NCBI GenBank assembly: GCA_977006965.1
Contig: OZ345363.1
Coordinates: 248,001 to 312,000 of the forward strand
Direction: 5' to 3'
DNA from: Phymatolithon calcareum
Taxonomy: Eukaryota > Rhodophyta > Florideophyceae > Hapalidiales
Length of the DNA stretch: 64,000 bases
The position numbers and the translations under genes were made by a program. This document shows positions 52,999 through 63,864 of the stretch, one piece after another. The notes beneath the pieces are model-generated. The model was not told where the DNA came from, did no database searches, and saw only the letters and a program-made list of their open reading frames with translations. Within the stretch, counting starts at the first letter, position 1, and each line of letters begins with the position of its first letter.

Positions 52999-54441
52999 TT
53001 AACTTTGAGGAGGAACATGGTTCACAGGTGAATTCTCCTGTCTCAGAATAGAAGGGTTCGCGTGTGTAGCGCGTGCAATGGCCGCGGGATTGGAATGTGC
53101 CAGTATATCGTGCGCTTTGCGTAGGGAAGTTGGTATGCTCGCGACCGCGCATGTTCGCGTGCCATGAGGTTCCTGTTCTTCGTCGAATTTGTACATTCCG
53201 TCTTGTCCGGTGCCGGTAGCAATGACGTCTTGAGGTCGTGCCCCAGTTGGTGGCGTGATGTAGAAACGGTTTCCTTGAAGGAGTATATCGTACTCTTGCG
53301 CAATGTTGGGCGCCGAAACGATGTCGTTGGAAAGCTCTGGAACTGCTAGCACGTTCTCGAGTTTGAGTGGCTTTGCACTTCCACGCACGTACGATGTACC
53401 TACATGCGTTGCGCATGTGCGTGCGTTGTTTGCAAGGCGGACTGCAGCGGATTTGGGTATGGCATGCTCTAGGCGCGAGCACTTGCTGGTCATGTGGTGT
53501 GTGGCGCAGCTATCAAGAAGGGGGCGAGCAAGATAGTTGGATGTGTTGTTTACGTTAGGACTCATGTCGCCTGTCAATATGGTGGCGAGGCGGAAGGCAA
53601 TACGGTCAGCTATTTTGTCTTGAGCGTTGACGGCAGCGACGACCGGAGCAGGCTCACTGGGTCGCTGCGCAGCGCGCGCAGCGGCGCGCGTCTTGAATGC
53701 TTTGCAAATGTCGTCACCTTCGGCGTGGTTGTCCATCCTGTGCATCATGCACCGGTAATCCGTAATGTTTGGATCGTTAGGGCGGCGGCCGTAGTGCTTG
53801 GCATCCTTGCTCGCGTTGCCGGCTGCCCCTTGGTTGCTCTTGTTGTTGTTATTTCGCGGGGGGTTGGGCGGAAGGCGTAACACGGCAGCAATGAGGCGGT
53901 TGGCAACTTCGTATGTGCGATGGGCATCCGGGAGGTACGCGTAGAGCTCACGAATGGCGTGGGCCGTGTTGGGCAACCCGCCAACGCTGTCTGCGATAAA
54001 CGAGGCGGGCTTGGATAGATGGAGCTCAGTATCTGCGCTGAGGAGCTGGTCGTGGCGGTCTCTGTGGGCGGCGATGTACGCCGCGGTCGACATGCGCGAG
54101 TTGAGCGGTTTCACCGTCGTATCGATAGACACCTGGTATATGGATACCTGAGGAGCGATTTGGACAAGGTGTTTGTGCGCGTCGAGGGCGCTCATGGGTG
54201 CAACAGCTTGGCGCAGCGATGTGCTGACAGTCAACATGAGGAATGATTTTAGAAGCGCAGTCTGCGCGGTTTCGACTTTGTTGCCGTTGATAGGTGCGCG
54301 CCTGAGCAAATCAGCGGCCTGCTGGCCTTGGGCCACTGCTTCAACGCACAATCTCCAATCGCGGTGGTTGGAGGCGTCAGCGCGCAGTGTGGAGATGCTG
54401 ACCGTGGGCCAGGGGCGGGTTGGGATGTGGTCATCGGTCAT
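52999..54441 (-). CDS. Copia gag, protease and pre-integrase region (480 codons)
   Basis: A long intact frame. The gag part has a Cys/His cluster YRCMMHRMDNHAEGDDIC near residues 230-250 in place of a CCHC knuckle. The protease active site is PLLDSCATHHMTSKC, the Copia form of DSGA with Cys for Gly. Near the end, KAHDILAHSNPAAIARAT is the pre-integrase zinc region. The 5' leader holds a GGT/GGC-rich low-complexity run at 54470-54520 (plus strand). Confidence 0.88.
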   Translation of the reverse strand: MTDDHIPTRPWPTVSISTLRADASNHRDWRLCVEAVAQGQQAADLLRRAPINGNKVETAQTALLKSFLMLTVSTSLRQAVAPMSALDAHKHLVQIAPQVSIYQVSIDTTVKPLNSRMSTAAYIAAHRDRHDQLLSADTELHLSKPASFIADSVGGLPNTAHAIRELYAYLPDAHRTYEVANRLIAAVLRLPPNPPRNNNNKSNQGAAGNASKDAKHYGRRPNDPNITDYRCMMHRMDNHAEGDDICKAFKTRAAARAAQRPSEPAPVVAAVNAQDKIADRIAFRLATILTGDMSPNVNNTSNYLARPLLDSCATHHMTSKCSRLEHAIPKSAAVRLANNARTCATHVGTSYVRGSAKPLKLENVLAVPELSNDIVSAPNIAQEYDILLQGNRFYITPPTGARPQDVIATGTGQDGMYKFDEEQEPHGTRTCAVASIPTSLRKAHDILAHSNPAAIARATHANPSILRQENSPVNHVPPQS

Positions 54442-54621
54442 GGTTGAAGGTGTTGGAGATGCCAGCGTACGTGGTGGTGGTGGTGGTGGCGTCGGCGGAG
54501 GCGATGGTGGTGGTTGGGGATGAGGCAGTGAAAAATGATCGTCACTTCCAGAGCTAGTGCTCTCCTTGTAGTTGGGTGCGGGCTTGGTGGGGTGCCGCTT
54601 GGGTCAGTGATTAGGCATAAA

Positions 54622-54632
54622 GGCCCAAAACC
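54622..54632 (-). promoter_or_regulatory. Copia primer binding site, half-tRNA type
   Basis: Directly after the 5' LTR the minus strand reads GGTTTTGGGCC. The anticodon arm complement of initiator tRNA-Met is GGTTATGGGCC, one mismatch in eleven. Drosophila copia and Ty5 are primed from an internally cut initiator tRNA in this way. Confidence 0.55.
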
Positions 54633-54876
54633 TGTTGAACAAATACTTCTTGCCTTTACTGATGTGTCTAGCTTGCTACTTATACTCCCGGGCGTAATGG
54701 CATTATCCTCGTGAGTTCAGAAGCACATAGAATTCACCTGGCAGGGATGGCTCTCGAGGTTATACAACTTGTGTCTCGTTGCAACTTGAGTTTGTGTGTT
54801 GGGTTCGCCAGGCGAATGTGTCACACGATACGCCTTGCACAGTATGTACACAACGTGATCGCGTGTGGGTTTAGCA
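54633..54876 (-). repeat. Copia 5' LTR (244 bases)
   Basis: Pairs with 50094-50337; the LTR plus target repeats define the element. Confidence 0.93.
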
Positions 54877-54881
54877 TGAAA

Positions 54882-55310
54882 GTCCCTGGAGTTCAAATCT
54901 CCTCAAATTTTCTTCGACAACGATTTGGATATTAAAAGGGCAATTGAAGGGTCTTCGTTCAAACACTGCTTCGTCTGAAAATGTGGTTGCAACCAGCCCT
55001 GTTGCAGCACCAGGCTCAAGAGAACACAAATTTACGTCTGCGAGAATAGACCAGGAGAGGAACGAGAAAAAATGGCGGGAGAGTCTAGACAGAACAGAAG
55101 GAAAGAAAGGCAATCCAACAAGACACCCAAAAGACACACCTGACAGAGTAAGCGTGTAGACCACCCTCGGAGCACACTCCATAGCCTTTCGTGAACATGA
55201 GAGGTCGTGTCGAGGAGCTGAACGAAAAGACTGTGGAGCGATTTTGGTTATTTCTTTCTCACGACTGTGAGCCACGAAGTATGGCAGGTATACTTCCTAA
55301 GAACCATCGG
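54882..55310. other. Block C shared spacer, unit 2
   Basis: Counterpart of 18519-18961. Contains the unfilled Gypsy target AAAGAAAG at 55102-55109. No gene. Confidence 0.65.
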
Positions 55311-55699
55311 CTATCGTCTCGCTTACCGATAGCGAGTTTATCAATCCGTTGGAGACCGACAGTCGAATGGAAGTACCGTTGCCTGTTAGCAATGTCGACC
55401 GACTGCGAGCCAAGAAAGTCTACTGGTTGCGGATTACGAACGGTGCGAAACGCATTGTGTCGCGCGCTGACACTTCGGATACCTTGCGAGAATGTAGCTC
55501 AAACTACGTTAGCTTAGAAAATCGTGCAAAAGCGGCCCTGTTACTCTTGAAGAGAGGCCTTGGGAGCTTTTAGAAATAAATCAACACCTATTGAGTGATG
55601 TAGAGACTACTGAAGCGGTGATCGAATTCTTTCTCTAGGAATTCACCACTATCAACTTTACCAACCACGAACTAACCCCAAGGATATCGAAAGATAAAG

Positions 55700-56475
55700 T
55701 TTCATTCATTCGTTCATATTGCCTTTTCCCCTAATGGAGCAAGCAGCGATTCGAGGTCTAAGTTTCTTCAATTCTATCCTATCATTTGCGAGTTTGACTG
55801 CGGCTTTTACGTCTCGTCCAGGTACGACACTAAAGAGCGATTCTGGCGTTGGTCTGACACATTTCAGCAGCACTTGGCGGACCCGGCGGCGCTCGTCCAT
55901 TCTAAGGATGTGTCCAAGCCAGTTCCATCGTAGGTCTCTGGCCCGCATCACTATGTCAATGGTGGGTGTCCTGGCTTCGTCGGCTATTGGTCTCTCCGTT
56001 ATTCTCGATAGCATCTTAGCACTAGTTATCTTGAGTTTCTTCCCCACTGGTTCTGTAACTTCCATGACGTGATTCCCAGAACGTCAAAGATAAACTTACT
56101 CTTCCGACGAAAGTCAGCAACGCATACACACTGCCGAGCAACCATCCATTGCGTATCATTGGACTGGAGCACTCCTGCCGAAGGCACTACATCCCTACGG
56201 AGTTGCTCACCAAGAGAGCTGTAAGACATCTTGTCGAAAGCACTACATTCCTCCTGGAGTTTCTGCCTAGACAAGTTGTATGGACGTCCGGCACCTGCCG
56301 TCGTCTCAATACGGAGTAAAACCCGTCGGGTCGCACGGGTTCCGCTTCCAGGCAGTGCAGCTGGACCATGAGATTCAATAAGAACCTCATGGACAAAATG
56401 GAACTCACATCGGAACTTTGTTCGGAAATTTTGAATCCAGTTTGGATTTCTCATACATTGGCATCTTCCCGCCAA
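55700..56475 (-). pseudogene. 3' end of a second LINE, unit 2
   Basis: Two frames, 56475-56026 and 56065-55706, joined by a frameshift near 56050. The last part has RDLRWNWLGHILRMDERRRV, and the same ATGAACGAATGAATGAA tail lies at about 55715-55699. Confidence 0.65.
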
Positions 56476-59296
56476 AAAGAAAAGTGGTCACCGTCAATCG
56501 TCTTTACCCTCCTCCGCGGTGGAGATGTCGAGACGTATCCAGCACCGTTGCGCATACTCCAACTCAATTGCCGGTCAATATGGAAACAAGGGCGCGCTGC
56601 CCAGATTTCCAAGCTGGCAAGAGACTCTAAAGCGGACGTCTTGCTCCTCTCTGAAACTTTGCTTCGCCATGGCGACAATGCACCGCGAATTTCCGGATTC
56701 GGCCTGGTCAATCGAGCAGACAGGAAGGAAGTAACTGCCCGTGGTGGCGGCGTAATTACTTATGCGCGCCTTGGGCTACCGGTAACAAATCGAGGCACGA
56801 AGCTGGGCTATAAGGCAGAAGTGGCGGTACTGGAGGTACGAGTGGGAGATTCTGGAAAACGGTCCATTTCAATATCGCACTTCCACGTTTCACCAGACTG
56901 CGCTAGGCGATTTGACTGGAATCAATGCGGCGAGACGCATTCATCTTCGGTGACTGCAACATCCACGGAACTTGGGATGTAGATCGGTACGATCGTGCAT
57001 CATCGAAACAGTTGGAGGAGCACTTGGAAACCACAGGTCGAATCGTCCTAAATGACGGGACTCCAACACTATTCACACCGACCGGACCATCCGCAGTTGA
57101 CATTGCGGCTTGCCCAGCAGAGTTTGCTATGGAATGCCAATGGAAGGTTCTGCCCGCTACGTTCAGCGACCACCTGCCTTGCTTGACTACCGTTGAACCT
57201 TTAACACAGTCGCGTAAACGATTTGGTCGTGCTCACTGGTCTTTCAAAAACGCGGACTGGGCCGCATTCGCGGCCAAGGTTGACGAGGTATTGCAAACTC
57301 ACACCGACGCGGCATTGACAGTTGACGAAGGGAACCGCCGTTTTGTTCAAGCCATTCTTGCTGGCGCACGGCATGCGATCCCGCGCGGAAACCTGCGAGG
57401 AAAAATATGTTGGAATGACGCAGCTGCTACAGCAGCTAAGGAACGGAAGAAAGCGGCAGAAGAGTACGCTCGCAACCCGACAGCAGAGGCATTTTCCGTA
57501 CTGGCTGAGATTCGGAAGAACACTGATATTGTCATTGCGGCAGCAAAACGAGAGTGTTGGAAGGATCACGTTTCCACAATCATTGCCGACAAGAAGGATG
57601 GCGGCTCCTGGCGGCCATCGAAGGTAAGCACCGGACTGGAGCAACAATTGTCTCGGACCGTCGCAAATCAGACCGCTCACTCGCTGCTCAAATCGTCAAG
57701 GACTATGTCGCAAAGAATCGGAATCGGAACAAGAATGAGGACCTTCCTCTGAAAATGGAATACATCAGCGCGGTTCGCCAAGCGCACTGGAAACGGTCCA
57801 GCACAATTGAGTTTTCCATGCGTGAGCTCACTGCTATAATTAGGGCGATGCCAACTCGAACAGCAACGGGTCCCGACGGTGTGGAGGTTTCATTTCTCCG
57901 CAACTTATCTCCCACGGCAACTTAGCATCTCCTCGATCTTGTGAACTGGAGCTGGTGCGAGGGTTGTGTCCGTGCCGCCTCGAGAGAGGCTCTCCTGATT
58001 CGCATCCCAAAGCCTAACGACTCAGCAACTCTACGACCGTTATCTCTTTCCTCTATCATTAATCGAGTCGCAGAGCAACTGGTCGGATTAAGATTCTCCG
58101 CGTGGACAGAGTCGAAGCTATCGTCGAGTCAAGCTGGATTCCGACGACATCGCGGTACGCAGGAACACATAGAGGCAATGGCACAACGTACCACTGACGC
58201 CTTTGCACGGCATCAGAAATGCGCAGCACTGTTTATAGATTTCAGCGCCGCATACGATCGAGTGGTAATTCCTAAGCTGCTCGCAAAACTGTCGAACCTC
58301 CAGTGTAACCCAAATTTACTCTGCTGGCTTCATTCCTATCTATCGGACAGGAGAGCTAGAGGGTTGAGGAACAATGCTACTTCTAAATCTCGAGTTCTTG
58401 GTTGCGGCCTTCCCCAAGGAAGCTCGCTATCCCCAGGTCTTTGGAACTTGTACATTTATGACTTGGATGTCAATCTTGACGGTCTGGTTCAATTCAGCTT
58501 TGCTTATGACACCAGTTTCCACGCAGTCGGCAAAAACTGGGATGACTTCATTAACAAACTCAACCAAGCTGCTCATATTCTTGCACAGCATTGCAAAGGA
58601 TTGCGCAGAACAGTCAATGCTCGCAAGTGCAAAGTCCTAGGATTCGCCCGAGGTGGCAAGCCTCCGATGCATCGGATCGGCGGAATGATCAGCATCTCGG
58701 GATCAGTGATCGACGCGGTGGCGGACTACAAATTTCTTGGAGTCCATTTTGACCAGCGACTTAGCTTCAAGAAACACTGCTCGCAAACCGGAAGAAAGCT
58801 CAAATCAAAGACTCGGTTCATGCGCGCTGTCAGTGGAACTACTTGGGGAGCTGAGTCACATGCGATGGAGTCATTCCGAAAAAGCTACTGTGAACCAGTA
58901 GCGCTATACGGAGCCGTCGTTCCAACTCTTACAGAAGACCTTCCCATATCGCATAGACGAGCAGAGGTGATGCTGCACCAGCTGATTGGAGACTGCACGC
59001 CAGTGGTTGCCACTTTTCACCACGGATGCAATATGGAAGTAATTCCGTACGATCCAGTGTGCAAGGCCTGTAATTCTGGTTCCAAGGAAACTACCGAACA
59101 CCTAATCCTACGATGTGGTGGACGTTCCGCCTCCGACGAAAATATATTGACCGAGTGGGAAAAAAGACTGTAGAAGATCTATGCCATGAGAGACCCCTAG
59201 CCGTACTCAAATTTCTGAACTATGAGATGCTGTTGCAAAACAGCTCTAGACGCTTACCATATGTGTGAGCGCTCTTTCCGCAATAAAGAAAGAAAA
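56368..59296 (+). pseudogene. ingi/L1Tc-like LINE, unit 2
   Basis: Frames 56368-56982 (leader and endonuclease start), 56925-57752 (endonuclease end with FGDCNIH, SAVDIA, SDHLP and linker), 57554-57925 and 57941-59173 (RT and C-terminus, 410 codons). The RT keeps the first catalytic Asp (FIDFSAAYD, codon 58238-58240) and the GLPQGSSLSP block lost in unit 1, but its FADD box reads FAYD (58499-58510). TAG at 57923-57925 cuts the RT. The knuckle has Cys374, Cys377, His387 and Cys392 of the last frame. Tail CAATAAAGAAAGAAAA ends at 59296. From 58640 to the end it is virtually identical to unit 1. Confidence 0.86.
56521..56547 (+). other. 2A motif, inactivated
   Basis: GDVETYPAP at the place where unit 1 has GDVETNPGP. 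Both the Asn and the Gly of the invariant NPGP are replaced, so skipping would not be expected. Confidence 0.88.
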
Positions 59297-59330
59297 CCCG
59301 TCGTTGGAATCCTGGATACTCACGACACAT

Positions 59331-59899
59331 TTAATTGCGTGCTGCGTCCAAGGATGATGTAGGTGCTTGTTCATCTACATATTGCAAGCAATACCATAGT
59401 TACATGAAATTGAGGAATGTGTATAAAAGGCAATGTTGACTAGCGCCGGAGATAGAGAGAGAACAAGCAGAAGAAGAAAACTAAAACAAACGGAATATTG
59501 ATTTCCACCTGAGAGTTACAATACTGTGCGCTACTTTCCTCAAGGTGCTCGAAGTCACGGACAGGTAACTTCGCCACTTAAGGTGGTGGGACGCCTTTCA
59601 TCGTTCTAAGGCCACTACTTAAACCAAGAAGAGGGACCTCGTTTGTTGGTCGGGTGGGCCACTGATCCATTCTCACGCCGGATTTACCGTCGTGGTTGCG
59701 GACGTGTGATTCGATTCATTGAGAGAGTTAACAAGTCTTGGTGATCAGCGCGAGGCTGAGTCAGTATGGCCAGAAAAGCTCCATGAGGTGGGTGCATATT
59801 ACAGCAGACTTTGGCGGGAACCGGAAAGAAAGCTGCCTCGCCCACAAACTAATTCTCGACCTTACGGAAACCCAAGCAGAATTGTGATCAAGCACCTGT
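59331..59899. other. Shared A/C non-coding region, unit 2 block C
   Basis: Counterpart of 22934-23504, TATA box at 59422-59428. No gene. Confidence 0.6.
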
Positions 59900-61156
59900 G
59901 CGAGAGTCAGGGATATTACCAATATTATTGCTATTTATTCGGGCACATGATGCAATAGCAATTGCAATACCCAATAATGCAGGTTGAAGGCAATAGGAAT
60001 TGCAATATCTGACCATTCTTCCAATGTCAATTGCAATAACAGAATCTAATTCAGGTCCTCCCGCGCCATGTCTTCACTCACGCGTTGGATCACTCTTGCG
60101 CTTCGGGCAGTGTTCATCGCCACGGAGACCGACTGCTGGTCACAGTAACCTTTGTTCTCTTTAACGGTGTCATCCTCTTGCGATTGTCTGTCAATATATT
60201 CTTGGCCACCGACCAAAGCCTCTCCACCTCGGCAGTTGATCCAAGAATAAAGTCGCAATTTATATAAGTCTGATGGACCTCAGCACGCTTGCTCTTTTTT
60301 ACGGCAATTCTTTCCGCCATCGACAGCCGGCCTCCACCCGATCCGCCGATGGAGCTTGTTATACCGTCATCGTGTTTCAGGTTGAGCTTCTTGCATGCAT
60401 CCTTCTCTTCATTTGACATAGTATCGGACTCACCGCGCTGTATCTTAACAACTCCCGACTCGAATGCTGGGTCACACACAATTCATGCACGAGATATGCA
60501 ACTCTTCAGGTGGTTGTATGGGTTAGTATACCCCTTTCCTTTTTCAAAAGCGATTTCACAATTGTCTCGGCAGTCAGCACGTTTCGAGCATACAAGGATG
60601 TTAAAAGGCACCTTATAGTGTGTTATTCCGGTTATGCGAGACTGCACATCGCGTTCTTCTTCACATAGCTTCTGCGCTAGCACCTCAAAACCTTCTTTCA
60701 GGCCTGGTTTTGCGTCCGTTGCTTGACATTCTGGACTTAGTGAAGGAGTGTAAAGTCCAAGATATCGCACGAGCAAGACAGCATTCGGGAGCATTTTCTG
60801 GGTCAATGCCGGTCGACGTGTCTGTATTTATCGAGAGGCATCGATAACAGAGCAGAATTCCTGACGGCAATCGGATGCCGCAGATTCGGGTGGCAATACG
60901 TAAACTGTGTTGGGAGCTTCTATAACACTTTTCTGTAAATTTCCCTTACAGATCCCGTACCGTAGCGCTGAACGACGATCTTGCCAGCGCCGAGGAGAGC
61001 AAGGATGCACCTTGATTTTCGATCATATGTCATTACTTTTTGTAATAAGTATTGAAATAAGTACCTCTCAGGGCAATTAAGGATTTATTGCAATATATTG
61101 CAATAAATTGTAATAAAAACAATAAAAATAATATTGGTACCAAGCGTGGCGAGGGT
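59900..61156 (-). mobile_element. Internally deleted hAT element (unit 2 block C)
   Basis: Element 59908-61148 (1241 bases) with repeats GCGAGAGT (59900-59907) and GCGAGGGT (61149-61156), at the same site as 23513-24727. The right end has an extra ATTGCAATATATTGCAAT-type run. Confidence 0.92.
60114..60806 (-). pseudogene. hAT transposase remnant, unit 2
   Basis: 60806-60483 is the BED-like part (CSKRADCRDNCE, FEKGKGYTNPYNHLKSC) and 60479-60114 the dimerisation part (NCDFILGSTAEVERLWSVAK). The same internal deletion as in unit 1. Confidence 0.85.
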
Positions 61157-61686
61157 ACCGTATGGGATGGGATGGCTCTGCAATAGCCTCACAGGCGTCG
61201 TGATGACGAGCGATGAAGAACAGCGAAACGAAAACAACGGAATAGAATGTAGGAAAAGACGAAGACGGTGAAACAGATAAATAGAGACAGGCGCGACTCG
61301 CCAGAAGAAGTGTCGATGTTCGGATGAAGAACACTTGAGAGCCTTGCGAGAACTGCAGGGGTCGTGCAGTTCGAACACGAGCGTAAGCCTTCGCTTCGAT
61401 TAAGATGGGCAAGTTTGACGAAATGTCGCCGACGCCGAAGTGATACGGGAAAGAAAAGGAGACGGACGGCGGTGTCGTCCTAGATACAGCGAACGTGGTG
61501 GACCGACAAACTTGGAGCGAACGCGGGGAAAGGGAAAAAGGGAGCTTGCGGGCGATTGCCTTCGTGTTGGTCTGCACCGCGAAGGTTGTGCTCAAGAAGG
61601 GTTGGGAGGACTCCAATTCCGCACGGTCGAAGGGATGTACCGGCAAACTTGAGCTTGCGGCGATCCAAGCAGTTTCGAAGACATCC
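61157..61686. other. Shared A/C non-coding region, right part, unit 2 block C
   Basis: Counterpart of 24736-25264, with the KGSLRAIAFVLVC remnant on the plus strand. No gene assigned. Confidence 0.45.
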
Positions 61687-61708
61687 GAAGAACTCCTTGG
61701 AGTTCTTC
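61687..61708. repeat. Palindrome next to LRR-C (unit 2)
   Basis: Same sequence as 25265-25286, followed by GGTGCTGACATCAGCATC. Confidence 0.75.
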
Positions 61709-62352
61709 AGGTTTTGGCTCGAAGGTGCTGACATCAGCATCAAACCGTGACAGGTTAGGGAATTCTTTCTTTGATTTGAATCTTCTGCTCTTGGGTTGTG
61801 TGACACTTTAGTGTTTTACTTAAAGCAGCCATATTGGCAGGACCAACAGTGGAAGATTTACCGAAGCTCACTGATATTGTGACAGTCACGGGCTAACTGC
61901 TTGTCTGTTCGTTACATGTCGAGCATGCTGACACCAATCAGCATGTCTCAAGTCAGTCGCACCTTTTGTCTGGTCGTATCGCGAAGCTCAGCCAGCTTGA
62001 CGTGGATCATACATCTGAGCTCTCACTTTCGCGACAGTATTTAACTAGCATAGCATGACCGCTAGGCCGAAGAGTTCTCAGTTCCAAGACGCACTTACCA
62101 TTACACGATACTATCGAGTATATCGCTCATCGATCACGGCCTACTTCTATGCACAGCCCCAGACTCAACCCGCATTGAGATCAGTTCCGACTGCATCCAG
62201 ACCTGGTGTTGCGCTTCCTCTGTTCATTTTTGTCGGTAAACCAATAGCTAGACAAAGCGATTGTTGCCGATCAGATATTTTGTTTGAACACGAAGCTGCT
62301 GCAACAGCGCTCTACTGATTTGTTGCAATCGCTCATGGTCCATATTTACTGA

Positions 62353-63864
62353 TTATAGAAAAGAATCGAGACCGAAAACGTGAACAGAAGTGCGCTTGAA
62401 TCGGAAGGGACGGCACGCACTAATCACGTCCTGAGAGTTGTTAAAAGCTCCAAGTCCTTTGACACTTAAATATCGCAGGTTAGGGCACGACGAAAACGAT
62501 TCCAGAATATCGACGACAACTGAAACGCATGCGCCTGATTCAGCATCATAATCGCCCCAATAAATCAATTTTCACTTTCTCCAGAAGCGCATTCGACTTC
62601 GCGATACCGCAAAACGACTTCGGTTGCGGGAGCGCAAGTGAAAAAGATAATTCACGAAGCCCTCCAGTGTTCCTGGCTATGCAGTTTAGGATTTTCTCAC
62701 GGTCTTCCGTTAATAGTGCTCCATAATTTAGAACCACAAGGTGTGGCTTTGGACTTGAGAATATGCCAGAAGCAACCTGACAAGCGGGTTCGAACCGGTA
62801 GGACCCGCAAAGCGTTTTTAATTTCGCACAGTGCTCCATCGCATCATTCAGTTCATCAATACGTATCGTCGGTATCTCCCAAATGTGCAGTTCCTTCAAC
62901 GCAGACCCAATAGCCTTCAACGAGTGTCCAAGAGCCTTCAACGACGGCCCAAAAGCCTCTACGACAGCTGGAATGTATTCCGAAACGTTCGCAACGCAAC
63001 TTAAGTTTGGGCACGCGTTCACGAGGCGCCTGCATATTTCCGGGCTCGCATCAATAAAGCATACATGTTCAAGCTGACCGCCATATGAAACAAACAAATC
63101 TCCAACTGCTTTAGAGGTTCGTTTTCCAGAAATCTTAATGTGTCGAAGAGCTCGGCAATGTGTTTAGATGCACCTCATACCCTCGTCTTTGAATGAAGAG
63201 AAGTCGTACAGTACCAGTGAGCGCAGCGATTTTCCAACCATAGGCCACAAAGAAGAGAGTTCCAATTCGTTCTCCCCATTCTATATATCTATATCTAGTG
63301 CACGAAGTCCAGAACAATGCCGCACCATGACCGCAATATGCTCTTGACGCCTCACTTCCACAGAAAGAGATTCCAACATGCCGCTGCACTTTTCGAGAAT
63401 CTTGTCGAAAAGGACGTGGATTCGAACGCCACGCATATGCATTGATTTCACGGCGTTGCATTTCGAAGCAAGAGTACGCCCAATATGCCGAGCGCTCACG
63501 TGGCTAGGTAGCTCAGCAAACGTAAGCTTCTCGAATGATGAGCCTGCGATGTCCAACAGGATGAGAAAGTCGTTCATCCTCGAAACGACAAGCTCATCAT
63601 CGTTCTGATACCACTCGCTGATGCTGATGCTGACTGCGGTGAACACCTCCTTGCATGTAGCGGTGAGCGATCCGCCGATTTAGCGCGAAAACGTCTCTGG
63701 TTGAGATATAACCTTTCTAGTCCAATACACGAGGTCGTTTGCTGACGTGCCGCAACACATTCTCCAATGCTTTGCGTGGTAGTAGGTCAAGGTAGCTTGA
63801 TGAACTGGGGACTGATTTTGGGAGACATTGTAGCTTGGATGGAGGGGATGAAATTGGCCTTCTT
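62353..63864 (-). pseudogene. F-box-like/LRR gene C, unit 2, truncated and broken
   Basis: Pieces 63646-63281, 63097-62546 and 62568-62353. It shares with unit 1 the TAG in the F-box-like region (63717-63719), the frameshift near 62555 and the Gypsy join at 63864/63865. Additional unit 2 lesions are a small deletion at 63678 and a stop/shift near 63165-63285. A segment of repeat (SLKALGHSLKAIG) is longer here by ten codons than in unit 1. Confidence 0.87.

Larger units (their letters stand above)
50089..54881 (-). mobile_element. Ty1/Copia retrotransposon, complete but decayed
   Basis: LTRs 50094-50337 and 54633-54876, TGTTGAAC to AGCA, with flanks TGCAA (50089-50093) and TGAAA (54877-54881), one mismatch in five. 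The empty site TGCAA is in unit 1 at 18514-18518. Minus-strand order is gag, protease, integrase, RT, RNase H, the Copia arrangement. Frames shift several times and catalytic motifs are altered in integrase and RT. No clear polypurine tract precedes the 3' LTR. Present only in unit 2. Confidence 0.95.
55311..59330. mobile_element. Composite LINE insertion in block C (unit 2)
   Basis: Counterpart of 18962-22933; at the left edge ATCAGTCACATTTT of unit 1 is missing (GGCTATCGTCTCGC). The right edge CACGACACATTTAATTGC is kept. Inner order: unidentified plus-strand piece (LEFT of 55690, encoding ETDSRMEVPLPVSNVDRL), antisense LINE 3' end, ingi-like element. Confidence 0.72.
27451..63864. repeat. 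Higher-order tandem duplication, unit 2
   Basis: This copy starts with a Gypsy pol fragment fused directly to the truncated LRR-C gene of unit 1 and ends where the same fusion occurs again at 63864/63865. The identical junction (LRR-C N-terminus cut, then Gypsy pol) at 27447 and 63864 shows that the repeat period is set by this join. The stretch 27451-29167 has its unit 1 counterpart upstream of the window. Confidence 0.93.
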
